Assembly: GCA_964350145.1 (NCBI GenBank)
Contig: CAYGJL010000034.1
Coordinates: forward strand, 1-30,259
Reading direction: 5' to 3'
DNA from: JACDCY01 sp964350145
Lineage (GTDB): Bacteria; Gemmatimonadota; Gemmatimonadetes; Gemmatimonadales; Gemmatimonadaceae
Length of the DNA stretch: 30,259 bases
Position numbers and translations under genes: made by a program. The notes under the pieces are model-generated. The model was not told where the DNA came from and did no database searches. It saw nothing but the letters and a program-made list of their open reading frames with translations. This document shows positions 14,077-21,613 of this stretch, piece after piece. Numbering within the stretch: the stretch's first letter is position 1; every line of letters starts with the position of its first letter.

Positions 14077-14403
14077 TCAGCGAACGTACATCCACAAGCC
14101 GTACAAGCCAACCAGCGCTCCTCCGACTGCGATCGCCGTCCCCGCGCCTCCGCCGATGAGGAGCCCGGCGAGCAGCGCCGCGCCGCCGACGATCATCAGC
14201 GCCGCGCTCTCCCGCGACGGCGTCTCCAGCTGCTGGTCGTGGTTCGCGACCGATGCCGCTGCCGAGGACGCCGTGATGCCGGCGCGGGCCGCCTGTATCG
14301 TTGGTCCCTCCGGCGCTCGTTCCGTGAGCGACTGCGCGGACAACCCGGGTGCCGCGACCGAGACGAGCAATACCGAACCGAATAGCGCCAGCAAGCGATT
14401 CAT
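14077..14403 (-). CDS. Small exported or membrane protein of unknown function
   Basis: This 108-residue protein starts at ATG 14403 with GGAG about eight bases upstream and overlaps the MBL gene stop as ATGA. The N-terminus is a good signal peptide (MNRLLALFGSVLLVSVAAPGLSA, likely cut before QS). A polar Ala/Ser/Glu-rich middle follows. The last 40 residues are Gly/Ala-rich and hydrophobic (AALMIVGGAALLAGLLIGGG, then AIAVGGALVGLYGLWMYVR), probably one or two membrane segments. I do not recognise a family. It lies 49 bases before the tryptophanase-like gene in the same cluster. Confidence 0.7.
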   Translation of the reverse strand: MNRLLALFGSVLLVSVAAPGLSAQSLTERAPEGPTIQAARAGITASSAAASVANHDQQLETPSRESAALMIVGGAALLAGLLIGGGAGTAIAVGGALVGLYGLWMYVR

Positions 14404-15284
14404 CAACCGTTCTCCACGAGACTGTAAGTCTTACCGTCGTGCGCGATGCGTCCCCATGACTTCACCGCGTCGTGCTCGAATATCAACAACCACTCCTCCG
14501 CCAGCGCCTGCGCGAACAGCCACCGCTTGGTTTCCAGCGAGACGAGCGGCTCCACGTCGTACCCCATAATCCACGGAAGTGGCAGGTGCGCCGCGGTCGG
14601 GGCGATATCGCCCAGAAAACACGCGCGGTCCGCTCCGGACGTCACGACAACGCTCTGATGGAACGGCGTGTGGCCCGGCGTGACGATCACGCGCACCCCC
14701 GCCATCACTTCGGTCTCGCCCTCCAACAGCTGCAACTTTCCGGCCCGGTCTATCGGAGCGTAGTTGCGATCGAAGTAGCTCGCCGCGGTCCGCTCGTTCG
14801 TGTGCGTCGCGTAGTCGTACTCGCCCCGCTGCACGAAGTACTCGGCGTTCGGGAAAGTGATCGCGAGCTCGCCCGCCGGGCCGACGAACGTGTTCCCGCC
14901 GGCGTGGTCGAAGTGCAAGTGCGTGTTGATGACCACGCTCACCGCTTCCGGCGTGTGTCCGGCCGCCCTGATGCCGTCCTCCAGAGCGGTCCTCGACTGC
15001 GCGCCTTCGTTCTCGATTCCGTAGATGTCGAGGAACTTCGGCGTTTCCTTGTTCCCCGCCCCGGTGTCTATCAGCAGCAGCCCGTCGGGATGCTCCACCA
15101 ACAGGCAGCGCATGCCGAGCTGGATCCGGTTGCGCTCGTCCGCCGGGATCCGTTTTTCCCAGAGCGGCTTCGGCACGACGCCGAACATCGCGCCGCCGTC
15201 GAGCCGCTGACCGCCGGCTTGAATAGCGTGACACTTCAGGTCGCCGATCCGGAGCGGCTGGACGAGCGGCTCGGGCCTGCTCAC
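14403..15284 (-). CDS. MBL-fold metallo-hydrolase
   Basis: This 293-residue cytoplasmic metallo-beta-lactamase-fold enzyme has the dinuclear metal motif THLHFDH at 121-127 (His122, His124, Asp126, His127). Further ligands are likely in TPGHTPFHQ, FLGDIAP and LLIFEHD. The spacing is like that of lactonases and glyoxalase II relatives, but the substrate cannot be read from the sequence. The start is GTG at 15284, overlapping the exonuclease stop as GTGA. Longer readings upstream run antiparallel to nothing conserved. It is followed with an ATGA overlap by the small membrane protein. Confidence 0.88.
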   Translation of the reverse strand: MSRPEPLVQPLRIGDLKCHAIQAGGQRLDGGAMFGVVPKPLWEKRIPADERNRIQLGMRCLLVEHPDGLLLIDTGAGNKETPKFLDIYGIENEGAQSRTALEDGIRAAGHTPEAVSVVINTHLHFDHAGGNTFVGPAGELAITFPNAEYFVQRGEYDYATHTNERTAASYFDRNYAPIDRAGKLQLLEGETEVMAGVRVIVTPGHTPFHQSVVVTSGADRACFLGDIAPTAAHLPLPWIMGYDVEPLVSLETKRWLFAQALAEEWLLIFEHDAVKSWGRIAHDGKTYSLVENG

Positions 15285-16189
15285 GCTGTCAGGTCGTTGA
15301 TTGCCGGCGCCGGCAACGCTGACTTGCGCCGCGACTTCCGCGGAGCGCGCGCACCGGTGAATCGCTGCAGGTCCGCCCACGTGTGCAGCCCTTCGTCGTT
15401 CGCGTGATGCAGCATCCTCACCAGGCATTCCGCCGTCGCCAGAGCGTCACCGCCCGCGCGGTGGCGCGCATGAATGGTCACGCCGTAGTACCGCGCCAGG
15501 TGGTCCAGCGAGCGCCGCGGGAGCTGCGGTAGAAGTTTCTTCGCGAGCTTCACGGTGCACAGCTGCCGCCCCTGAATCCTGTTCCCCGTCGCGCGCAGGA
15601 TCTCCGTGGACACGAACCGCCAGTCGAACTTCGCGTTGTGCGCCGTGAACACGTGGCCCGCGAGCGCGGACATGAGCCGCGGCGCCACCTGCTCGAACGT
15701 CGGCGCGTCCTTCACCATGTCCCAGGTGATGTGCGTGAGCGCGGTGACGAAGTGCGGGATCGGCCGCTGCGGATTCACCAGCGTCTCGAACACGTCCGCG
15801 ATGGCGCCGTCGCGCACGACGACGGTCGCCACCTCGGTGATCCGGTCGCCGAACATCGCGCTCGTGCCGGTTGTCTCCACGTCCACCACCACGTAGGACA
15901 GCGAGTCGATTCTATCGAGCGCGGGCTTGCTGAACCTTCCGCTAGACCGCGACGCGGCAGCTATCGGAGCGGCCGCGATTCGCCATTTTCCGTCGAGCCC
16001 CTGCTCAAAATCGGTCCGGCCCGCGAACATCGCCGCGGCCAGATGCTCGGCAACCGTACGCGGTGGGCCCGGCAGGTTGCACACGTGCGCAATCAGGTCC
16101 ACTGCGTCGGCCGGTCCCGCCGAGAGGTACTCCAGCGCGCGCGTCGTCAGCAGCGTGTCCGCCGGCGCGGAATGGATCCCGCCGCTCAG
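15281..16189 (-). CDS. DEDDh 3'-5' exonuclease (DnaQ-like) with N-terminal helical domain
   Basis: The RNase T/DnaQ exonuclease core has all three motifs: VVVDVETTG (Asp103, Glu105), HNAKFDWRFV and the DEDDh His/Asp segment HRAGGDALATAECL. It resembles the proofreading subunit of polymerase III and stand-alone repair exonucleases. About 95 residues precede the core and look like a winged-helix module. No ATG, GTG or TTG fits the full N-terminus. A CTG at 16189 would overlap the arginine deiminase stop as CTGA, like the other junctions here. A GTG at 16102 is the conservative alternative and shortens the protein to 273 residues. The start is uncertain; the function is well supported. Confidence 0.82.
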   Translation of the reverse strand: MSGGIHSAPADTLLTTRALEYLSAGPADAVDLIAHVCNLPGPPRTVAEHLAAAMFAGRTDFEQGLDGKWRIAAAPIAAASRSSGRFSKPALDRIDSLSYVVVDVETTGTSAMFGDRITEVATVVVRDGAIADVFETLVNPQRPIPHFVTALTHITWDMVKDAPTFEQVAPRLMSALAGHVFTAHNAKFDWRFVSTEILRATGNRIQGRQLCTVKLAKKLLPQLPRRSLDHLARYYGVTIHARHRAGGDALATAECLVRMLHHANDEGLHTWADLQRFTGARAPRKSRRKSALPAPAINDLTA

Positions 16190-17421
16190 TCCCAGGGGTC
16201 GTCCCTCGTCACGGGACAGGTCATGCAGCGCGGGCCGCCACCCCCGCGCACCAGCTCGCCGCCGGCAAAAGTGATGACCGCCCGCTCGCCGTCGCCGATC
16301 TCCACCGCGTCGTCCAGAAAATCCTTCGCCGACACGATCCTGAAGCCGACTTTCTCCATCTCGTGCAGCGTCGCCTCGTTTCTGGCGTACGACGTCACGA
16401 CTCCCGGCCGCAACGCGCCGAAGTTGCACCCCGACGCCCACTGCTCTCTCTCCTGGATCCTCCGGCGGCTCCCGCCGCACAGCACCGGCTCCAGCCGCAG
16501 CCCGCAGGTCTCGAGCGCCGCGAATATCGTGGGCATCTCCGTCATCTGCGACTTGCCCTTCTTCCAATGCAAAATCGGCAGCCGCTCCGGCCCGATGAAG
16601 TGCGGCGGGTATACGACGCATAGCTCGCGGTCCACCTGCGTGAAGATCATGTCGAGGTGGATCGCGATGTCCTCCCGCGGCATCACCACGACGATCACGT
16701 CGGTGATGCCGGTCTGGGCGAATAACACCTCGGCGAGATTCTCGATCGCCGCCGGGCTGGAGCGCTCGCTGAATCCGATGAGCACGAGATCGCGTCGGAG
16801 CGGATGCACGTCGCCGCCCTCCAGCGTGTAGTTGATCCGGCGCTCGGTAGAGCCGTCGTACAGGATCCCCTTGTTGGCGAGCTTCGGGTGCGCGAAGAAG
16901 ATCGCCTTCATGATCAGCTCTTCGCTCCATCGCACGCCGTGGCGCATCGAGCCGATCATCACGTGCTCGCCGAGCCCCATGGCGACGTCGCGCGTGAAGA
17001 ACAGATTCGGCAGCGGCGGCATGAGATAGCCGGACTCGTTGAGTCTGCGCGCCAGCGGGCCGGGTGGCTCTTCCCTCCCTTCGATGAGCGTCCGCACGAG
17101 CTGCTCGGGCGGCAGCTCGTAGATCTCGCGCGTCAGCGGCTCGGACGGAATGATGTCCATGGATTCCCGCCACAGTTTCTCGCGGACCACGCCGTCGGCA
17201 ACGACGTCGGCCAGCAGGTCCGTGACCTGGTGCACCTCGGCGAACCGCTCGAGGATCGCGACGAACCGGCGGTGCTCCTCCCCCGCGGTCCGCACGTCGA
17301 TCATGTCGTCGTACAGGTAGGTCGCGCGGGTCGTGGGAGTCACGGCCAGAAGCTCGGGCCCGGGCGTGTGGACCAGGACCGAGCGGAGCGCTCCGATTTC
17401 AGACGTCACGTGTACCGGCAT
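16186..17421 (-). CDS. arcA: Arginine deiminase family amidinohydrolase
   Basis: This 411-residue protein has the signatures of arginine deiminase. They are the N-terminal SEIGALRSVLVHTPGPEL, PNLFFTRD, the catalytic acid motif LEGGDV, IHLDMIFTQVD with the catalytic His, and the C-terminal GGPRCMTCP with the nucleophilic Cys near residue 399. Arginine deiminase converts arginine to citrulline and ammonia. No arcB or arcC lies nearby, so a fermentative ADI pathway is not shown, and a related guanidino substrate is possible. The ATG at 17421 is preceded by a TTG (17424). It opens a five-gene cluster divergent from rex. Confidence 0.85.
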   Translation of the reverse strand: MPVHVTSEIGALRSVLVHTPGPELLAVTPTTRATYLYDDMIDVRTAGEEHRRFVAILERFAEVHQVTDLLADVVADGVVREKLWRESMDIIPSEPLTREIYELPPEQLVRTLIEGREEPPGPLARRLNESGYLMPPLPNLFFTRDVAMGLGEHVMIGSMRHGVRWSEELIMKAIFFAHPKLANKGILYDGSTERRINYTLEGGDVHPLRRDLVLIGFSERSSPAAIENLAEVLFAQTGITDVIVVVMPREDIAIHLDMIFTQVDRELCVVYPPHFIGPERLPILHWKKGKSQMTEMPTIFAALETCGLRLEPVLCGGSRRRIQEREQWASGCNFGALRPGVVTSYARNEATLHEMEKVGFRIVSAKDFLDDAVEIGDGERAVITFAGGELVRGGGGPRCMTCPVTRDDPWD

Positions 17422-17493
17422 CAACCCGAAGATAAGCCATAAACCCGTTTCTGGCCTACACCTACTGGTACGGGGACGGCCCGGGAAATAAGT

Positions 17494-17511
17494 TTGTGAA
17501 TGATTTCACAA
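17494..17511. promoter_or_regulatory. Rex operator, perfect palindrome
   Basis: TTGTGAATGATTTCACAA matches the Rex consensus (TTGTGAA, four bases, TTCACAA) at all conserved positions. It ends five bases before the rex ATG and lies 72 bases from the arginine deiminase start on the other strand. Autorepression of rex is likely. Control of the divergent cluster is possible. Confidence 0.9.
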
Positions 17512-17516
17512 GCTCC

Positions 17517-18140
17517 ATGAAACGAATCGCAGAATCGACTGTCCGGCGTCTTTCGCTATATCTAGGCTTCCTCGAAGACATTCATCGCCGGGGAAGCACG
17601 ACCGTATCCAGTGAACAGCTGGCGAAGCTGGGCGGCACCACGTCGGCGCAGGTGCGGAAGGACCTTTCCCTCTTCGGCTCTTTCGGGAAGCGCGGACTCG
17701 GTTACTCCGTCACGGAGCTGCTCGGTCGCCTGCGGCAGATCATGGGACTGGAGCGGCGCTGGCGCGTGTGCATCATCGGCGCGGGGAAGATCGGCGCGGC
17801 GCTGGCGCAGTTCGAGGGGTTCGCGCAGCGGGGATTCGACGTAGTGGCGGTGTACGATTCAAACCCGGCGCGAATCGGTGAGCTGCTCGGCGAGCTGCGC
17901 ATTCGCGACGTCGCCTTCCTCGAGCGGGACGCTGAGAGCGAGAAGTTCGACATCGCGGTGCTCGCGATTCCGCCGCGCGGCGCGCAGAAGATGGCGGACC
18001 GCGTCGCGCGAGCCAGCGTCGGCGCGATTCTCAACTTCGTCGCGGGCCAGCTGACCACGCCGACGAAGGTGGTCATGCGCACGGTGGATATGGCCATGGA
18101 GCTTGAGGCCCTTTCGTTCGCGCTTACGAATCGAGATTAG
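17517..18140 (+). CDS. rex: Redox-sensing transcriptional repressor Rex
   Basis: Rex senses the NADH/NAD+ ratio and represses fermentation and respiration genes when NADH is low. This 207-residue protein has the N-terminal winged helix (STVRRLSLYLGFLEDI, then SSEQLAKLGGTTSAQVRKDLSLFGSFGKRGLGY) and a Rossmann NADH domain with GAGKIG at 88-93. The C-terminus contains NFVAGQLTTPTKVVMRTVDMAMELEALSF. The ATG at 17517 matches the family start. A GTG at 17496 would place the first codons inside the operator and was not chosen. There is almost no room for a Shine-Dalgarno site, so the mRNA may be leaderless. Confidence 0.96.
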   Translation: MKRIAESTVRRLSLYLGFLEDIHRRGSTTVSSEQLAKLGGTTSAQVRKDLSLFGSFGKRGLGYSVTELLGRLRQIMGLERRWRVCIIGAGKIGAALAQFEGFAQRGFDVVAVYDSNPARIGELLGELRIRDVAFLERDAESEKFDIAVLAIPPRGAQKMADRVARASVGAILNFVAGQLTTPTKVVMRTVDMAMELEALSFALTNRD

Positions 18141-18150
18141 GCGGTGCGTG

Positions 18151-18241
18151 GGACGCGACGGTGCATGCCGCGCTCCGGCCGCTACGCGAGCAAACTACGC
18201 TCGCTAAGACGCGGCCTGCGGCGGCATGCACCGTCGCGTCC
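18151..18241. repeat. Palindromic element between rex and rsmA
   Basis: Two perfect 21-bp arms (18151-18171 and 18221-18241) enclose a 49-base centre. The centre folds further through GGCCGC/GCGGCC and GCGAGC/GCTCGC. The core at 18182-18207 is nearly identical to that of the element at 23024-23125. It lies between convergent 3' ends and may serve as a two-way terminator, although it has no T-run. The remaining bases to 18281 show nothing distinctive. Confidence 0.9.
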
Positions 18242-18281
18242 GGGCGGCATTCACTTTCATCCGCAGGCGAACGAAAGGGCG

Positions 18282-19106
18282 TCAGCTCGGGCCACGAAGA
18301 GTCGCGTACAGGCGCGCGAACTCAGCCGGTGACAGAGTTTCAGGGCGAGCCTGAGGATCCCAGCCGCCCGCGGTGAGAATCGCGCGCGCGCGGTCGGAGT
18401 CCACGCCTTCCAGCGCGCGAACGATGGTGCCGAGTTGCTTGCGGCGCATCCCGAAGAACGACTGAACGAAGGCCTGGAATCCGGGCGCGGTATCGGGTGG
18501 GACGAGCGGCGTCGCTCTGGGTCGCAGGCGCACTACGGCTGAGTGCACTTTGGGCGCGGGAGTGAACGCGCTCGGCGGAACGTGCAGCAGCAGCTCGGGC
18601 TCGGTAAGCGCCTGGATGGTCACCGACAGCGCACCGTACTCCTCGTCGTCGGCGATCGCGGCCATGCGCTCGGCGACTTCCTTTTGGATCAGGAAGACCG
18701 CGCGCGACGGCTGCGGCGGTTTCAACGCATGGAAGATGATCGGCGTCGTGATGTAGTACGGGACGTTCCCGACCAGCGCGTACGGTCCCCCCGCCAGCTC
18801 GGCGATGTCTGCTTCAAGCACGTCGGCCTCGACGATCTCGATTGTGGGATCGCCGGCGAATTCTTCGCGCAGGTTCGCGGCGAGCGCGCGATCGAGCTCG
18901 ACCAGCACGAGCTTGCGCGCGCGGCCCACCAGATGTCGCGTGAGCGCGCCCCGCCCCGGGCCGATCTCCACGACCGTCTCGTCGCCGGTCAGCTCGAGCG
19001 CATCGGCAATCTGTGCCAGAACCCGCTGATCATTGAGAAAGTGCTGGCCAAGTCGCTTGAGGACCGGAGGGTTCGGACCTCTGCCGCGCGGCGCCGGCGT
19101 ACGCAC
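18282..19106 (-). CDS. rsmA: 16S rRNA dimethyladenosine transferase (KsgA/RsmA)
   Basis: RsmA dimethylates two adjacent adenines near the 3' end of 16S rRNA in late 30S assembly. The 274-residue protein shows KRLGQHFLNDQRVL, the SAM-binding VVEIGPGRGALTRHL, NVPYYITTPIIF (the catalytic NLPY-type motif) and PSAFTPAPKVHSAVVRL. The start is GTG at 19106, three bases after the rsbU stop; the eight or so residues before the conserved core vary in the family. It is the last gene of the rsbV-rsbW-rsbU-rsmA run and ends 41 bases from a palindromic element. Confidence 0.95.
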   Translation of the reverse strand: MRTPAPRGRGPNPPVLKRLGQHFLNDQRVLAQIADALELTGDETVVEIGPGRGALTRHLVGRARKLVLVELDRALAANLREEFAGDPTIEIVEADVLEADIAELAGGPYALVGNVPYYITTPIIFHALKPPQPSRAVFLIQKEVAERMAAIADDEEYGALSVTIQALTEPELLLHVPPSAFTPAPKVHSAVVRLRPRATPLVPPDTAPGFQAFVQSFFGMRRKQLGTIVRALEGVDSDRARAILTAGGWDPQARPETLSPAEFARLYATLRGPS

Positions 19107-19109
19107 GAG

Positions 19110-20696
19110 CTACGCGCGAAGGATGACGAGCGTCTGGTCGTCGCGGAGCGGCGTGCTACCGGTGAAGCGGCGCAGCGACTCGAACACCTTCTCGAGAATC
19201 GTGTCCACCGGCTCCTTCCGGTTCTTCTTGACCGCGTCGAGCACGCGCTGCTCGCCGAGCTTGTCGCCCTTCGCGTTGCGCGCGTCGCTTATGCCGTCGG
19301 TGAACAGCAGCAGCAAGCTCTCCTTGGGATGCCACGTGAGCGTCTTCGCGTGCGGCGGTGTGTCCACCATGCCGAGCGGCGGGTCGAGCGCGGGAAGCCT
19401 GTCGTACTTTCCGTCGGGCCCGAACAGGAACGCGTGCGGGTGTCCCGTGTTGGCGTAGCTCAACACGCCCTTCTTCCGGTTGACCACGCCGTAGAAGAGG
19501 GACACGAACATCTCGGTCGTCGTCAGCTCGTCCTTCACCGACCCCAGCAGCGCGCCGAGCATCGCCCCGGGATCCACATGGATCTGCGCCTGAATGGACG
19601 CGGCGCTCATGGTCAGCGCCATGATCAGCGCCGCGCGATAGCCGTGGCTGGAGACGTCACCGATCATCACGCCGGTCGACGCGTTGCCCAGGCGGAAGAG
19701 GTGGTAGAAGTCTCCGCCGACGGATTCCGCGGGCACGACCCGCGCGGCAATCTCGGCGTCGGCCGAAAGGCTCGCCGGCTGCGGCAGCAGCTTCATCTGC
19801 AGGTCGTGCGCGAGCAGCATCTCCTGCTGCAGCCGCTGCTGGTCCATGGAAGCCCGCACGAGCCGCGAGTTCTGGATGGCGATTCCGATCTGGGTCGCGA
19901 TCGCTGCGACCAGCTTCTGATCGCCGGCGCTGAACGGCTGGCCGGTCTCGCGCTCCGACAGGATCACTACGCCGAGCGGGAGACTGCCGGTCGAGCTGGT
20001 CCAGATGATCGGCGCCGCGAGCATCGTGTCGCGCGAGTAGATCGCCTCGTGCTCCGAAGTGCTCTCGCTTGCGTCGGCGATCGCGAGGTGGCGCGTACGG
20101 AAAACCCGCGCCGCCACGCTCCCCATGTCGTTGATTGGGATGGACGTGAGCTGCGTTTGCTCGATTCCGATCGCCGCGACCGCGTACAGCATGGTGGTCG
20201 GCCGGTCGTACAGGAGGATCGCGCCGCGGCGCGCGCCCACCGTCTGGGACAGCTCCGTCAGGATCGTCTTCGCGGCTTCCTCGAGCGCCACCGTGCGGCC
20301 GAGGATCTCGCTGATCGTGTAGAGGAGGCTGATCTCCTCGTAGCGGCCGGCCAGCTCCGCGGCTGTGTGCTCCAGCTCCAGGCCGGTGCGCATCATCTGA
20401 TTCACGACCGGGAGGAGCAGCATCGCGTTTCGCTCGAGCGGGCGGTGGTCGCCTTCGCACGGGCCCATCGTCATCCACGCGCGCTTCAGCCCGGCAAGAC
20501 GGGCGGTGATCACCTCACCGCCGTTGGTGGGTACCGGACCCTGCTCAGTCTCCGGAAGCGAGTCCGGTGCGAGCACGGTGCCCGCGGAAATCGCAGTGGC
20601 GAGCGTGGCCGGATCCTTCTCGTCGCCAATCCACACGGCAACCGGGCACTGCGTCGCGTCGTGGAATGCGGTGAGCACCGACTGTAGGTCTTTCAT
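19110..20696 (-). CDS. rsbU: GAF-domain PP2C-type serine phosphatase (RsbU-like)
   Basis: This is a 528-residue SpoIIE-type phosphatase expected to dephosphorylate RsbV-like antagonists. A variable N-terminal sensor part (1-120) is followed by a GAF domain at about 128-280 (EISLLYTISEILGR to IATQIGIAIQNSRLV). A short helical linker leads to the PP2C domain at about 315-528. Metal-binding motifs are GGDFY (327-331), IGDVSSHGYRAALIMA, LLLLFTDGISDARN and RDDQTLVIL. The ATG at 20696 overlaps the rsbW stop as ATGA. The bound signal is unknown. Confidence 0.9.
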   Translation of the reverse strand: MKDLQSVLTAFHDATQCPVAVWIGDEKDPATLATAISAGTVLAPDSLPETEQGPVPTNGGEVITARLAGLKRAWMTMGPCEGDHRPLERNAMLLLPVVNQMMRTGLELEHTAAELAGRYEEISLLYTISEILGRTVALEEAAKTILTELSQTVGARRGAILLYDRPTTMLYAVAAIGIEQTQLTSIPINDMGSVAARVFRTRHLAIADASESTSEHEAIYSRDTMLAAPIIWTSSTGSLPLGVVILSERETGQPFSAGDQKLVAAIATQIGIAIQNSRLVRASMDQQRLQQEMLLAHDLQMKLLPQPASLSADAEIAARVVPAESVGGDFYHLFRLGNASTGVMIGDVSSHGYRAALIMALTMSAASIQAQIHVDPGAMLGALLGSVKDELTTTEMFVSLFYGVVNRKKGVLSYANTGHPHAFLFGPDGKYDRLPALDPPLGMVDTPPHAKTLTWHPKESLLLLFTDGISDARNAKGDKLGEQRVLDAVKKNRKEPVDTILEKVFESLRRFTGSTPLRDDQTLVILRA

Positions 20697-21121
20697 CCAC
20701 TCTGCACCGTCAGCCGTACGGTGTTCCCGCCGTCCATGAACTGCTCGACTCGATCCACCAGACACTGCATCAGGTAGAGACCACGGCCGTCTTCCAGCAC
20801 GAGATTCTCGGGCGTAGTGCAGTTGCGGGTGCTCGCGGGGAGATCGAAGCCTGACCCTTCGTCTATCACGTCCACCACGAGCTTGTGGCCCGACTGGCTG
20901 ACCGAGGCGCGGATGCGGACGCACTTCGAGCTGTCCTCAAGATTCCCGCGGAGGATGGCGTTGGACAGGGCTTCGGTGAGGGCAACGGGCACGTTGAGCG
21001 AGCACTTCTCGGGCTCGATCTTCAGCTGCCGACATTCCCACTGGACCAGCTCGACAACCCGTTCGATCTCGTGCACGTCGCTGGGGATCTCGATCTCCAG
21101 CGCAACGCGCATTTTGGACAT
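20693..21121 (-). CDS. rsbW: RsbW-like serine kinase / anti-sigma factor
   Basis: This 142-residue GHKL ATPase is of the anti-sigma kinase type. The N box is VALTEALSNAILRGN (the RsbW family usually has His before GN; here the residue is Arg). The G1 box is DEGSGFD and the G2 region is GRGLYLMQ. The protein should phosphorylate the adjacent RsbV on serine and may bind a sigma factor or another target. The ATG at 21121 shares one base with the rsbV stop (TAATG). No sigma factor gene lies in the window, so the final target is unknown. Confidence 0.88.
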   Translation of the reverse strand: MSKMRVALEIEIPSDVHEIERVVELVQWECRQLKIEPEKCSLNVPVALTEALSNAILRGNLEDSSKCVRIRASVSQSGHKLVVDVIDEGSGFDLPASTRNCTTPENLVLEDGRGLYLMQCLVDRVEQFMDGGNTVRLTVQSG

Positions 21122-21453
21122 TAGAAGCTCTCTAGCGCGCGCTCCCTGCTGTCCGATATCTGGAAGAGCGTGTCGAGCTTGGTGAGCTCGAACAGCGTCT
21201 TGAGATCGTCGTTCAGATTAGCGAGTCGCAACTCGCCGCCCTGCTCGCGGATCTTCTTGGACAGCGACACGAGCACGCCGAGCCCGGAGCTATCTATGTA
21301 GCCCGTCTGGCTGAAGTCTATGAGGAAGCGCTTCTCCCCCTTCTCGAGCTCGTCGAGCACCTTCTGCTTCAGCTCCTGGCGATTGCCCACGATGAGCTGG
21401 CCCTCGACATCTACCACGACGATCTCGCCCTGCTTGCGAATGGTGAAACTCAT
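21121..21453 (-). CDS. rsbV: RsbV-like anti-anti-sigma factor (STAS domain)
   Basis: This 110-residue STAS-domain protein contains the phosphorylation site motif GYIDSSGLGVL, with Ser55 the likely target. The opening FTIRKQGEIVVVDVEGQL fits the family exactly, so the ATG at 21453 is firm. Upstream there is no ribosome binding site: the first heptad of a repeat array begins four bases before the ATG. In the known switch, the unphosphorylated form binds RsbW and frees its partner. The gene is first in the rsbV-rsbW-rsbU order. Confidence 0.92.
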   Translation of the reverse strand: MSFTIRKQGEIVVVDVEGQLIVGNRQELKQKVLDELEKGEKRFLIDFSQTGYIDSSGLGVLVSLSKKIREQGGELRLANLNDDLKTLFELTKLDTLFQISDSRERALESF

Positions 21454-21456
21454 GTT

Positions 21457-21613
21457 AGTGACTGGTGGCTGGTGACTAGTGACTAGTGACTGCTTTAAGT
21501 AATAACTGGTCGCTCCCGCCCCTGAACAGTGCAGCGACTGCGGAATGGCAACCTCGCAAGCCCGCGAAGCGCCGTTTGCGGTTACTAGTCACTAGTCACT
21601 AGTCACTAGTCAC
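21457..21613. repeat. Inverted pair of TGACTAG heptad arrays flanking a 92-base spacer
   Basis: Left array: five units of the form RGTGRCT (21457-21491). Right array: four TAGTCAC units (21586-21613). The arrays are inverse copies and can pair. The spacer (21492-21585) shows no open reading frame, tRNA or terminator. The TAG stop of pta (21608-21606) lies in the right array, and the left array abuts the rsbV ATG. Confidence 0.92.

Noticed and set aside
18543..20687. 714-codon open frame on the plus strand opposite rsmA and rsbU
   Set aside because: Both opposing genes have complete family motifs; the plus-strand product is Arg/His/Val-rich with no recognisable domain and crosses two gene borders.
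21492..21585. tRNA or small RNA gene in the spacer between the inverted arrays
   Set aside because: No cloverleaf-compatible arms, CCA end or terminator could be found by inspection.
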